Assembly: GCF_027941955.1 (NCBI RefSeq)
Contig: NZ_CP115960.1
Coordinates: 2,914,001-2,978,000 of the forward strand
Direction of reading: 5' to 3'
From: Sphingomonas sp. 7/4-4
GTDB taxonomy: Bacteria > Pseudomonadota > Alphaproteobacteria > Sphingomonadales > Sphingomonadaceae
Length of the DNA stretch: 64,000 nt
The notes beneath the pieces are model-generated. The model saw only the letters and a program-made list of their open reading frames with translations. It made no database searches and was not told the origin of the DNA. The translations under genes and the position numbers were made by a program. Below are positions 51,022 to 59,034 of this stretch, one piece after another (the stretch's first letter is position 1; the number at the start of each line of letters is the position of its first letter).

Positions 51022-51362
51022 CGCCCGCGAACGAATCCCCGGACCATGGCGGCAAGCGCCAGCGTGACCAGGATCGCGACCGTATCCGCCACCCAATCGC
51101 GCCAGTCGGAATCGCGGTGAAGCGCCGGGATCGCCTGAACGACTTCTATCAGCGCGCCGAATGCCGAGAGGATGATCAGCAGCCGCAGCCGCGATATCGC
51201 CGGCCAGGCGAGGTGCGCGAGCGCCGTGAGCACCGTGAACGCCGCCATATGCTGGACCTTGTCGACCGGATCGCCCGGAATCCGCGGCGGATGCGGCAGC
51301 GCCGCCATGACGAAGGTAAAGGCGAGAGCGGCCCAGAAGGCCCAGGGAAGCAACCGGCGCAT
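50973..51362 (-). CDS. VanZ-family membrane protein
   Basis: 129 residues with four hydrophobic segments. DPVDKVQHMAAFTVLTALA and FGALIEVVQAIPALHRDSDW, then RDWVADTVAILV, are the VanZ-like pattern (K-x-x-H-x-x-x-F, E-x-x-Q, D-x-x-x-N/D). Small VanZ-like proteins are inner-membrane proteins of unknown role in most bacteria. Start at 51362 precedes the first helix; the frame is open further upstream without support. A 9-bp perfect hairpin lies directly upstream. Confidence 0.8.
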   Translation of the reverse strand: MRRLLPWAFWAALAFTFVMAALPHPPRIPGDPVDKVQHMAAFTVLTALAHLAWPAISRLRLLIILSAFGALIEVVQAIPALHRDSDWRDWVADTVAILVTLALAAMVRGFVRGRQAEAATLRNGTSRRQ

Positions 51363-51375
51363 GCCGGGCGGGGAA

Positions 51376-51399
51376 TGCCCGAAGCTGTGTCTTCGGGCA
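51376..51399. other. Hairpin upstream of the VanZ-family gene
   Basis: TGCCCGAAG / CTTCGGGCA, a perfect 9-bp stem with a 6-base loop, 14 bp upstream of the VanZ start codon in its leader. It could affect translation or mark an old terminator. Confidence 0.45.
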
Positions 51400-51520
51400 A
51401 TCGCAGCGTTATCAGGGTGGGCGCAAAGAGCTCCGAGGCATTGCCGCCGCGGCATGAAAGGCGTTCGGGGCGCGCGTGGACGCTGGCGACTCCCATTGGA
51501 AAAGGCGCTAAACTGTCGGA

Positions 51521-51688
51521 ATGACGCTTCGCAGCTACCTTCGATCTTTCTTCACGCGCGAATATTGGGGAGCTTTTGGAAGCTTCCTGTTCGGCGCGGT
51601 TTACCTTCGCCATACAATCCGAACGCAGTTTTGGGAGAAGGTTGAGCGGGAGGCGGCGGCCGATGAGCGTGCGGATAGGCCGGCGTGA
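51521..51688 (+). CDS. Possible 55-residue protein (first of an overlapping small pair)
   Basis: MTLRSYLRSFFTREYWGAF opens a basic/aromatic N-terminus followed by a short hydrophobic stretch (GSFLFGAVYL) and a charged C-terminal helix rich in Glu, Ala and Arg. The TGA overlaps the GTG of the next frame. Not recognised. The codon pattern is plausible but the case rests mainly on the coupled overlap. Confidence 0.35.
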   Translation: MTLRSYLRSFFTREYWGAFGSFLFGAVYLRHTIRTQFWEKVEREAAADERADRPA

Positions 51689-51795
51689 GCGGCTCACACG
51701 CAGCGGTCTATCTCACTGTTTTATTGATCCTCACGCTATCGATCATTGCCGTTGCGCTTTTGGTCGGATGGTTGTGGCGACGCAGGGCGCGCTAG
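51685..51795 (+). CDS. Possible 36-residue single-span membrane peptide (second of the pair)
   Basis: The GTG at 51685 overlaps the previous TGA. The product has one strong helix (VYLTVLLILTLSIIAVALLV) followed by GWLWRRRAR, a classical positive-inside tail. Together the two frames look like a translationally coupled pair of tiny proteins at the edge of the accessory region. Function unknown. Confidence 0.35.
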   Translation: MSGSHAAVYLTVLLILTLSIIAVALLVGWLWRRRAR

Positions 51796-51809
51796 GCCGT
51801 AGTGACGCA

Positions 51810-51901
51810 ACTCCCGTCCCTGCAAGATCATCGGGTCGACCATGCCCCCGGCATGGCCTGAACAGCGCGGGGCGCTGTTCACCCGATGATGGGCCGGGAG
51901 T
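51810..51901. repeat. Compact branched palindrome (three-way junction)
   Basis: Outer stem ACTCCCG (51810-51816) with CGGGAGT (51895-51901), continuing as ATCATCGGGT (51827-51836) with ACCCGATGAT (51881-51890). Enclosed are two perfect hairpins: CCATGCC-CCC-GGCATGG (51840-51856) and GAACAGCGC-GGG-GCGCTGTTC (51860-51880). It could be a mobile palindromic element or encode a structured RNA. It opens a gene-poor stretch (51796-52458). Confidence 0.7.
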
Positions 51902-51989
51902 GGGTGCGAGAGTAGCGAGCCCATCGAACCGCTCGGAGAATTGGAGTCGCCCTGGGCCTGCGTTGCGCCTCGCCGGCGGCAAGACGCGA

Positions 51990-52022
51990 AAAGCCCGCGT
52001 GCCTTTGTGGCATGCGGGCTTT
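51990..52022. terminator. Strong terminator-like hairpin
   Basis: AAAGCCCGC (51990-51998) pairs with GCGGGCTTT (52014-52022), and the inner GTGCC/GGCAT pairs with one G-T wobble, giving a 14-bp stem with the A-rich left and T-rich right flanks of a bidirectional intrinsic terminator. No gene ends immediately next to it; it could end a transcript containing the branched palindrome. Confidence 0.55.
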
Positions 52023-52254
52023 GGTGTTTGGTTGCGGGAGCAGGACCTTTTCTCGATCCGATCGAAGTCGCATCTATTTGGAGAAGCTCAACATTTCCTG
52101 AGCCCGATTGCCCCGATACCCCTTCTTATACCTCCGCCTAGTTAAAGACGCGATGAAACGCCTTCGGATTGAGCCGACGCGCCGTCGCCGTCGCCGTCAT
52201 TGCTTAGCTGGCTGGATCGGCACGCTCATGGATGCTCCAGACGCTCAGCCGTTC

Positions 52255-52282
52255 GCAGCTTCGAATCCCATCCTCTCCGCCA
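52255..52282 (+). other. tRNA-Ser-like 3' fragment, possible attachment-site remnant
   Basis: TTCGAATCCC (from 52260) followed by CCTCTCCGCCA (to 52282) reproduces the T-loop, acceptor strand and CCA of a bacterial tRNA-Ser. No matching 5' acceptor strand lies ~90 nt upstream and the T-stem does not pair, so this is not a functional tRNA. Such fragments are left by integrases that use tRNA 3' ends. The rest of 51796-52458 shows no convincing gene. Confidence 0.45.
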
Positions 52283-52458
52283 CTTTCTTCTTCTATATCA
52301 CTGATATCTAAAGATACTTCCCGGTGGAGAGATTTCGGTCCCACTGAGGGTCCCATTTACATTCGGGGATTTTATGGAGCGTCTTCGGACTTCCTTAGTC
52401 GGATCTCGCCCATGGGAAGGCCCGCTAACGCCCCACCAGCGGACTGTGGTCGCCTCCT

Positions 52459-52728
52459 ATGTTCGGCCACATGCGCATCTTTCTTATCGCCATAGCGATG
52501 GCGGCATTTGCATCCGACCTCGCCGCCATCGGTGCGCTGATGCGTCCGCCGATCATATTGGCAATCGAAGTAGCTTTTGTCCTTGGTTGGGCGGCCATCC
52601 ACTGGCGGAATCGGCAAATTTTGAAGCCCCCTTGGGTCAACTGGGCAACCGGCCTCGTCACTATTTTTGGGCCTCTCCGCTGGGCGCTGTTCAACTGGTG
52701 CCTTTTGGTTGAAAGATGCGTCGCCTGA
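52459..52728 (+). CDS. Small membrane protein, hypothetical
   Basis: 89 residues with about three hydrophobic segments (MRIFLIAIAMAAFASDLAAI, PPIILAIEVAFVLGWAAIHW and TGLVTIFGPLRWALFNWC). A Met at residue 5 is an alternative start. Not recognised. It lies in accessory DNA next to other small membrane proteins, on the opposite strand. The inverted repeat CCGCTA/TAGCGG (52734-52754) follows its stop. Confidence 0.5.
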   Translation: MFGHMRIFLIAIAMAAFASDLAAIGALMRPPIILAIEVAFVLGWAAIHWRNRQILKPPWVNWATGLVTIFGPLRWALFNWCLLVERCVA

Positions 52729-52959
52729 AGAGTCCGCTAACCACCCAATAGCGGCCGTTCGACCGTAATCCCCATAGCGGTCGTTTACGGCTCACGGCCC
52801 AATTGACCAGCATGCGTCATTATCCCAGGATCATTTTTCCTGAGTTGGCACCACGAGCGTTGCGTAAAGAGCAACCGCTTGCCGTTCTGGGCCAGCTATC
52901 TTCAACTAGGGAGATTTTCCGGGCAGACCTATGACAATCTTGAGCCGGCCTTCGAGACG

Positions 52960-53223
52960 CTAGACGTCTCCACCCCATATGCCTCCCCACACTGCCCCGG
53001 CGAATAGACACAGCATCGAAGCTGCAGCCAGAATCACGACGCGATAGCGTGACAGAATTGCAAGTCGGCTGACAAGCAATGTGAAGGCAATCATTCCGAC
53101 TGGAATTCCAAGTAGGTAATATAAATCGCGATGAAATTCGCCGTGTCGCCACCACCCAAAGGTTGCCATGCCTAGAAGTAACAACCAAAATAAGCACGCT
53201 ATAGCAATAAGGGAGCGCGACAT
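52960..53223 (-). CDS. Small membrane protein, hypothetical (immunity-like position)
   Basis: 87 residues with three hydrophobic segments (IAIACLFWLLLLGMATFGWW, YYLLGIPVGMIAFTLLVSRL and VVILAAASMLCLFAGAVW) and a Trp/Gly-rich end. GGAGG touches the ATG, so initiation may actually occur at a slightly later codon. Size and topology resemble the putative immunity protein at 54228-54494, and it lies downstream of the Rhs locus on the same strand, but this is only positional inference. Confidence 0.5.
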   Translation of the reverse strand: MSRSLIAIACLFWLLLLGMATFGWWRHGEFHRDLYYLLGIPVGMIAFTLLVSRLAILSRYRVVILAAASMLCLFAGAVWGGIWGGDV

Positions 53224-53352
53224 CCTCCTATAATACCCGAAGGGCCTAGGTTCGCAACCCTTCTTCCCGACCGACGCTCCGATTTCGTTTCCGGATCCGT
53301 GAACGGCCTATGATACAATCCGGACCACTCAGAAGGAGGCACCTCACCTTGT

Positions 53353-53733
53353 CTACGCGACTCTTGCCTCAATGCGACGGGCACGTACGAAAAAGCCGTC
53401 TGTGTCGCTAGGTTCAACAACGATTTGCCCCGCTGCCGGAAGCGTCGCCGCATCGGGATCAAGCGACAAGTAGAAACTACCATCATCCAACTTAAGTAGT
53501 TTCAAATCCCATATGTCTAGAAAGGCATTTCCCTCGCAGAAATCCATACTAAATTCGATTATTCCGTCGAAATGTATCATGACGCGGCTAAATGTCGATC
53601 CTGCTCTTGCTTCGAACTCAAGCAAAATGGCAGGAACGCCTAAGGAGGAAGCTATTTCGACCCTAACAAGAGACGCATCCCTGAGAGTGTCTTTCCCCTG
53701 AAGTAAGGAGATAACCTCTTCGTTTGCAATCAT
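53353..53733 (-). CDS. Small soluble protein, possible orphan immunity protein
   Basis: 126 residues from MIANEEVISLLQGKD; the frame is open further upstream through Pro-rich sequence that does not look native. Acidic, without signal peptide or membrane span, and with an alternating beta pattern (LVRVEIASSLGVPAILLEFE, IIEFSMDFCEGNAFLDIWDL). Small acidic proteins placed behind a displaced toxin tip are typical Rhs/contact-toxin immunity genes. Its start lies 19 bp after the stop of such a tip. No family is recognised. Confidence 0.5.
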   Translation of the reverse strand: MIANEEVISLLQGKDTLRDASLVRVEIASSLGVPAILLEFEARAGSTFSRVMIHFDGIIEFSMDFCEGNAFLDIWDLKLLKLDDGSFYLSLDPDAATLPAAGQIVVEPSDTDGFFVRARRIEARVA

Positions 53734-53752
53734 GAGGCGATCCAATCGTGTC

Positions 53753-53945
53753 TTAGTTGGGTTCGAGGCGCTTGAGAGGAGGAGAGGGGGTTTTGGAGGC
53801 CCCGTCATATCCCCAGGTCCGGGCGACCGAGGGGCTCGCGCTTGGGGGAGTGCCGGGAGGCGCTCCTGGTCTCGGATTGTGGTCATGAATATGTGGCTTA
53901 TCTCCGGGGGCTGGATGGCCTGGATGCCCGCCTATCAATAGCTGT
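53753..53945 (-). pseudogene. Pro/His-rich C-terminal fragment, possible displaced toxin tip
   Basis: A frame entered just after a TGA and lacking a convincing start encodes about 63 residues including HPGHPAPGDKPHIHDHNPRP, then PPSASPSVARTWGYDG, and ends LKRLEPN. The Pro, Gly and His-rich composition looks like the extreme end of a larger secreted protein. It lies ~550 bp downstream of the intact Rhs toxin-immunity pair on the same strand and directly before a small acidic gene. It could be an orphan Rhs tip; the evidence is compositional and positional. Confidence 0.35.
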
Positions 53946-54227
53946 CATTGAACTATAGCACATTGTCGCAAAATGACGCGATGAGATCAGTGGCTACGTC
54001 TATCCTTCGTATTGATGCTTGTGGCGACTTCTGGAGCGGCCTAGCTGCGCACCCGCGCGGCCATCTGCAACGCCGGCTGCACGCCACGGCACAACCGCGC
54101 GCGCAGCAGAGCGTCGATCTACACTGACAGCCGCGCCGGCCTCATCGGCACACTCGGATTCCGCGGCGGGCGCAGGTAGGGGCAATCGACACCGCCATGC
54201 CTGCCGACACTATGCTGTCAAATGGAA
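53946..54227. other. Non-coding accessory stretch between immunity gene and tip fragment
   Basis: 281 bp. The right half is GC-rich and the left AT-rich, an abrupt composition change. Short open frames on both strands are compositional shadows. I see no terminator, repeat or recognisable gene fragment. Confidence 0.4.
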
Positions 54228-54494
54228 TCATATTTCTAGAATATAATTAGTCAGGATGTAGCCAAAGGTCACAGCCATCAGCCCGGAGATTAACAGAGCC
54301 GCTGCTAAAACAACCGCCGACTCTCCGGCCTTCTTGTCCAGGATGTAATTCGCTCCGGTATAAAACAAGCATACCAATATCAGAAAGCCAATTCCGACAT
54401 TTCTCCCCCACAAGGCAGTCACGACCGTAGTCAACATACCTATTATACACGATGATATGAATACAGCCGGAAACGTATAGAATCGTGTTATCAT
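54228..54494 (-). CDS. Putative membrane immunity protein for the Rhs toxin
   Basis: 88 residues with three hydrophobic helices (FPAVFISSCIIGMLTTVVTA, VGIGFLILVCLFYTGANYIL and VVLAAALLISGLMAVTFGYI). The ATG at 54494 overlaps the TGA of the Rhs toxin gene (ATGA), giving tight translational coupling. Small, AT-rich, membrane-embedded and directly behind a polymorphic toxin C-terminus: this is the standard position of a cognate immunity gene. It has no recognised family. A membrane immunity protein hints that the toxin acts at or in the inner membrane or periplasm. Confidence 0.65.
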   Translation of the reverse strand: MITRFYTFPAVFISSCIIGMLTTVVTALWGRNVGIGFLILVCLFYTGANYILDKKAGESAVVLAAALLISGLMAVTFGYILTNYILEI

Positions 54495-57133
54495 TGCGCG
54501 CACCCTGTTACGCCTAGCTTGCAGAAATTTTCCGCAGGCAGCGGTTTGTTGGCCCCGGGAAGGGAGTATCCCTGTGGAATAGGCACGTTCTTTGCGCCGA
54601 CTGCCTCCAGGACACCATATGCGAAGCTATTTGAGTTGTAATCGTCGCCATTCGCAGATGGGAAAAGGCTATAAGGCTTATCATCCTTATAACTCTCGGC
54701 TACGCCCACCATGCGATTGATGAGACTGTTTTCATTGTCACCCTTCCCAGGAACAATGCGCGCTACTTCAAGACTTTCACCAGAAAGTGTCTTTGAAATA
54801 TCTGTGGGTCGATTGATGCCTCCGACAAGTGGCCCGAATATATTGAGTTTAGTGTCGGGACCTCCCCCAATTGTCATAAATCGAACGCCATTCTCATCTG
54901 ATTGAAATCGCTTATCGTTCATGAACGCTTTCTGGTTATCAGGCACAATGACGATCTTTGTATGATATTTACCGGCGCCTACCTCGTGTATGACTACGCT
55001 GATGCGTTTACCGGTTGCATCCTTCAAGTTCACCGGATCGTTTCCGACATAGGCATAAAGATTGACCTGATCCTCATACCCGATGGGATCGGTCTGCAGG
55101 AAGCGCCCGAGCGTCGGCGAGTAGATGCGGGCCTTGTAGTGGTACATCCCGGCCCCGGGCAGCCACATCTGCCCCGTGTACTGAAAGCGCCCGAGATTAG
55201 GCGTAGTCCCAGGCAAGGCACCATTCGGAATGCCATATTCGTCATATGCATTTATGCTGATGGCGGCCCCATACCCGTCAGCCACTGAAACCACAGAGCC
55301 TTGATGATCGACCTGAAGGCTTCGACGATCAACCAGGTTCGCACCCTCGTACCAGATGAGAGGATCGTCCGCGCCGTCGCCGTGGACGTACCGCCGCAAT
55401 AACGCGCCGGTTACGTTATCATATTCGGCCACGACCTGATCGCCGTCATAAAGGAAGCGCGTCGATACCGAAGTGTTCACATAGGCGTACATCCGACCCT
55501 GAGGATCGTAGACCATCGCGAACTTGGCGTAACCCGAACGGAGGCGATTCTCAGCATCATAGAGATAGCTAGTGACGCCGTCCGATATCAGATTCCCCGA
55601 AGCGTCATACGTAAATGCCGTGCCATTCACGCTTGCATATTGGTTCAAGCCGTTGACGGTATGGGGTCGGCTCACGGCAGTGATACCGTTGAACGCGTAG
55701 GTGGCGTTCGATCGAGCGCGGGTAACGATTTGACCCGCAGGATTGTATGTCAACGTCGTCGTGACGTCCGACGCGGTCCCGGCTAGATCGTCGGAAACGC
55801 TTGTGAGCCGCGAGAAACCGTCATAGCCATAAGTAGTCGTGACGTACCCCCGGGTTTCGGTAGCGCGATTGCCTGTCGCGCCGTAGCTGCTCCACTCAAT
55901 TGTCGCGCCTGCGTTCTCCTGGATCGATTTTAGGCGATTCAGGCCGTCGTAGGTGTAGTTGAAGTAGGTGCCGTCCGGATGCGTCAACCGCGTTCGATTT
56001 CCGTCCTCGTCATACTGATAGAGTAGCGTCCGGCTCGTGCCGTACATCGACGTCGTGGAAGACTCGAGCCGCCCGAAGCCGTCATAGGTGCTGAGCACCG
56101 CATCGGACCCCGCCGGGCCATCATATCGCGCGGAGACCTGAAGGCCTCGTGCATCATACGCATAATAGACATCGCGAACCCATTCGGCGAGAGGCGCCGA
56201 TATGGGCGCGGCGCAGGGGAAGCTAGGGTCGCACGCATTTGGAATTGTCTTCGTCGTCACGCGATTCAGCGCATCATAGGTATAGGTGAGCGCCCGTCCG
56301 TCGCGCTTTCGTAGCGAGGTGCGATTGCCATTGGCATCATAGGCATAGCCTTCGAAGTCGGTCGCACTGACCGCTCCCGCTGTCGAATAGACTGAAGACA
56401 CGGTCGAGGGATTGAACGCCGAGGGCGGCGTGGTTGACGGAAAGTACCAGCCCGTCTGCCGGTCAAACCCGTCATAGGTCAGCTGTGCCTTGTTGCCATT
56501 GGCATCGATCACGAACTGCTGCTTGCCGTTTTCGGTATAGGCATAGGCGATATAGGCCTGTTCGAGGCTGGTCCCCACTGCCTTGCGCACCTGCACGAGC
56601 TGCCCGGCGTCGTCGTAGATGTTCTTCGTGACCCGGTCCGGGCCCTGCGCGCCCGACGTCCCCAATGTGCAGGCGCTCGCCGGCAGGGCGCCGAATGCCG
56701 CCGGGTTCATTCGCACCGTGGAGCATTCCAACCGGCCCACAGTATCGTAGCTGTACTGTGTCACGGCGTAGTTTACGCCTGAAGCCCAGACCCGCTCGAT
56801 GATCTTGCGGCCCATTGCGTCGTACGTCGTGTCGACTTGGTTGAATATTGTCAGTCCGGCCCAGTTCTCAGGCAGCACAGCCTCGGACTGCCACGCCGCA
56901 AGCTCACCTTTCTCCGCGCGGATCAATCTTCCCGCCGCATCATAGGTGTTGCGTGTTATGAGGTGGTGCAACGGTCCGGCACCATCGGGATCTGGCGCGA
57001 TCGTACCTGTCACCCGACCTTGAAGATCATAGCGGGTGGCGCTGGTAAAATTCGATGGCGAGGCCTGGGCGAGCGCCGCCGAAGGAAGTGCAATGGCGAC
57101 CAGGCAAAGCAGCCCGGCGATGGTCTTCTTCAT
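54491..57133 (-). CDS. Exported Rhs/YD-repeat core protein with C-terminal toxin-like domain
   Basis: 880 residues. Own signal peptide (MKKTIAGLLCLVAIALPSAA, with GGGGGG upstream as RBS), then many YD repeats (YDLQGRVTG, TYDAAGRLIRAEKG, YAYDANGNRTSLRKRDGR, TYDGLNRLKSIQ). The Rhs-associated core RFLQTDPIGYEDQVNLYAYV then NDPVNLKDATGK lies at about residues 675-705. The variable C-terminus (about 706-880; bases 54494-55014) is visibly AT-richer and non-repetitive, with KYHTKIVIVPDNQ and DYNSNSFAYGVLEAVGA. His followed later by an N-S-N-S-F segment loosely recalls NlpC/LRAT-like cysteine folds with Ser at the Cys position; this is speculative. It starts next to the end of the upstream Rhs half. 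An earlier in-frame ATG (57163) is possible. Confidence 0.85.
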   Translation of the reverse strand: MKKTIAGLLCLVAIALPSAALAQASPSNFTSATRYDLQGRVTGTIAPDPDGAGPLHHLITRNTYDAAGRLIRAEKGELAAWQSEAVLPENWAGLTIFNQVDTTYDAMGRKIIERVWASGVNYAVTQYSYDTVGRLECSTVRMNPAAFGALPASACTLGTSGAQGPDRVTKNIYDDAGQLVQVRKAVGTSLEQAYIAYAYTENGKQQFVIDANGNKAQLTYDGFDRQTGWYFPSTTPPSAFNPSTVSSVYSTAGAVSATDFEGYAYDANGNRTSLRKRDGRALTYTYDALNRVTTKTIPNACDPSFPCAAPISAPLAEWVRDVYYAYDARGLQVSARYDGPAGSDAVLSTYDGFGRLESSTTSMYGTSRTLLYQYDEDGNRTRLTHPDGTYFNYTYDGLNRLKSIQENAGATIEWSSYGATGNRATETRGYVTTTYGYDGFSRLTSVSDDLAGTASDVTTTLTYNPAGQIVTRARSNATYAFNGITAVSRPHTVNGLNQYASVNGTAFTYDASGNLISDGVTSYLYDAENRLRSGYAKFAMVYDPQGRMYAYVNTSVSTRFLYDGDQVVAEYDNVTGALLRRYVHGDGADDPLIWYEGANLVDRRSLQVDHQGSVVSVADGYGAAISINAYDEYGIPNGALPGTTPNLGRFQYTGQMWLPGAGMYHYKARIYSPTLGRFLQTDPIGYEDQVNLYAYVGNDPVNLKDATGKRISVVIHEVGAGKYHTKIVIVPDNQKAFMNDKRFQSDENGVRFMTIGGGPDTKLNIFGPLVGGINRPTDISKTLSGESLEVARIVPGKGDNENSLINRMVGVAESYKDDKPYSLFPSANGDDYNSNSFAYGVLEAVGAKNVPIPQGYSLPGANKPLPAENFCKLGVTGCAQ

Positions 57134-57153
57134 GGCCATTCCCCCCATGCCGC

Positions 57154-58830
57154 TCATTGGCACACCGAAAGCCCGGCCCGCGGGCTGGTCTCCCAGATTC
57201 TTTTACCCTTCCAGTCATAGCCGTAGCAGGTACGCAGGCTAACGCCGTCTGCGCTTTCCACCTTGGCTCGCAAAAGGAGGTTATTTGCTGACCCATCGGC
57301 CCCGTATTCGTACGTCATAGTGCGTATCGGTGCCGCCGGATCGCATGTCGCGGCGTTCGAACCCGCGGCCGTCTGGCACTGCATCTCGGTGGCTGGCAGC
57401 CAGATCGGAGATGAAGCTTGCGTCAGCGACCCGCCAGAGCTCAGGATGTAGGCGTATTTCTGAACATAGGTATTCAGCTTCAGCGGTCGAGCAGACCTGG
57501 CCGCAGGGGCGGGGCCCATCGTCGACAAGACTCCACCATGCGTCTGATCATAGGCAAAGTCGGTAACATTCCCTTTCGCATCGCTGATGGTCAACGGAAG
57601 ATAACAGGTTGCGCTGCTGGTGCAGGGCTGCGTGGGAAAGGTCTGCGCTCCCTGCGTAATGGTCGTCAGCCCGGAGTTAGGCTTTGGATAGAAGATATAA
57701 TTTGGAAATCTCTCGTCTCGCGTGCCGATCACGGCCTTGTTGCCCTCGGGCGAAGTCACGCTGGTAAGATACCGTCCGAAATAGGTCGGTAGATATTGCA
57801 GCCCTCGTTGATCCGTGAAGGATACCAGAACATAGCCATGATAATCGAATGAAACCGAATTTCCTGCAGGATCGGTCCATGATGAATTATCATCAGGAAA
57901 ATCCACATCCCCATCGCTCCGCCCTCCGGTTCCGGAACAGCTGCAATAGAAATACCAGTTCGATCCATCGGCAAGCACCTGATGTTCCACATTATTACGG
58001 CCAGTGGCGTAGTAGTTATTTATTTTGCAGGTGGTTGTCCCGGGGTCGGTCAGGCATGTCATTTTTTGCGACCCATACGTCCCATAGTCATAATGAGCCG
58101 TATTGCCCCGCACGTCGGTAGCTCCTGTCAGATTTCCGCTCGTATACTGATAGGTAGTTTTCAACGCCGCCGTTGCACAAGTCGTTGAAGTAGATACGTA
58201 GTTCTGAGATAAGTTGAAAGCGCAGGCGGCACTTACGGAGGTGCCACTGTAATCGAAAACCAGCGCGGAGCCATCGTTTGCGGTTACCAGCTTGGGAAGT
58301 CCGTTCAAGCGAACGACATCAACGTTCAGTCCGTTTGGATGCCTGATGTTAACATCTCGGCTTGTGCCATTAATAGTGTAAACCACGCCATTTCTGTTGG
58401 TGAATACGTAGTTTCCGCTAACCACTTGCAGGCTGGTATCTTCCTCGTCACTTTGCGGAACGGCCGAGGCCGGCAATCCATAATAGACATATTTCTCCCG
58501 GCCGATGATCACCGTCGTAGTCGCTTCGTGCGTCATTGAGGCGTTCCGCCATGTGATCCAGATGTCGTAATTGTGCGTCCAATTTGGTCCGAACCGCTTT
58601 GAGGAAGTCTCCTGCCCGCCAAGATACGATCGCTCCAGCGTCAGCGCCCCGATCGAAAGATCGGTCGCCGACGTAGTGAAAGTGCCGTCGACCATGTTTA
58701 TGCCAGTGGGGCTCGCCGTAATCACTTTGGGTGGGGTGAGCGTCGACTGCGCTTCCGCGGATGCCGTGAAACCAGCCGCGGCCGTTATGGCCAGCGCTGC
58801 GAACGCAGCCCGGCGCGAAATCCGGAACAT
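57154..58830 (-). CDS. Exported Rhs N-terminal-half protein (DUF6531-like plus YD repeats)
   Basis: 558 residues with signal peptide MFRISRRAAFAALAITAAAG. The mature start PPKVITASPTGINMVDGTFT then TDLSIGALTLERSYLGG and RFGPNWTHNYDIWI matches the DUF6531-type opening of Rhs shells. YD-type repeats follow (TGATDVRGNTAHYDYG, SFDYHGYVLVSFTDQRG, YGYDWKGKRIWE). It stops at 57154, and the next protein continues the YD series, but with its own signal peptide, so the shell is truly split into two exported chains rather than frameshifted. GAAGGGGA precedes the ATG; ATTGTA (58851) read on the minus strand offers a TACAAT-like -10. Confidence 0.82.
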   Translation of the reverse strand: MFRISRRAAFAALAITAAAGFTASAEAQSTLTPPKVITASPTGINMVDGTFTTSATDLSIGALTLERSYLGGQETSSKRFGPNWTHNYDIWITWRNASMTHEATTTVIIGREKYVYYGLPASAVPQSDEEDTSLQVVSGNYVFTNRNGVVYTINGTSRDVNIRHPNGLNVDVVRLNGLPKLVTANDGSALVFDYSGTSVSAACAFNLSQNYVSTSTTCATAALKTTYQYTSGNLTGATDVRGNTAHYDYGTYGSQKMTCLTDPGTTTCKINNYYATGRNNVEHQVLADGSNWYFYCSCSGTGGRSDGDVDFPDDNSSWTDPAGNSVSFDYHGYVLVSFTDQRGLQYLPTYFGRYLTSVTSPEGNKAVIGTRDERFPNYIFYPKPNSGLTTITQGAQTFPTQPCTSSATCYLPLTISDAKGNVTDFAYDQTHGGVLSTMGPAPAARSARPLKLNTYVQKYAYILSSGGSLTQASSPIWLPATEMQCQTAAGSNAATCDPAAPIRTMTYEYGADGSANNLLLRAKVESADGVSLRTCYGYDWKGKRIWETSPRAGLSVCQ

Positions 58831-59034
58831 CGATTTCCCCTTCTCAAAATATTGTATCGCGCGGCGTTGTTTACGTATTCCCGGTGAGCCCGGAGACCGC
58901 CGCGAGGGCCGGAGACGACGGTGGATCAAGGTGAACAAGGTTGACGTCAAACTGCCTACTGTCACCGTCAGTGTCCCTTAGAAGCTGCTCCCGAACTGCC
59001 GATGATGCAGCCGGAACCGGAAGCTGTGAAATAG

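Noticed and set aside
52190..52282. Intact tRNA-Ser gene
   Set aside because: No complementary 5' acceptor strand or anticodon arm can be found and the T-stem does not pair.
53753..53886. N-terminal extension of the immunity-like protein upstream of MIANEEV
   Set aside because: The extension is Pro/Ser/Arg-rich, unlike the acidic body, and overlaps the tip fragment in another frame.
54000..54185. 61-residue minus-strand frame between immunity gene and tip fragment
   Set aside because: Ala/Arg-rich shadow with no RBS, motif or plausible fold; left as non-coding.
57133..57163. The Rhs split as one more sequencing frameshift
   Set aside because: The second half begins with its own Sec signal peptide and RBS, and the first ends in a normal stop; one added or removed base does not join them sensibly.
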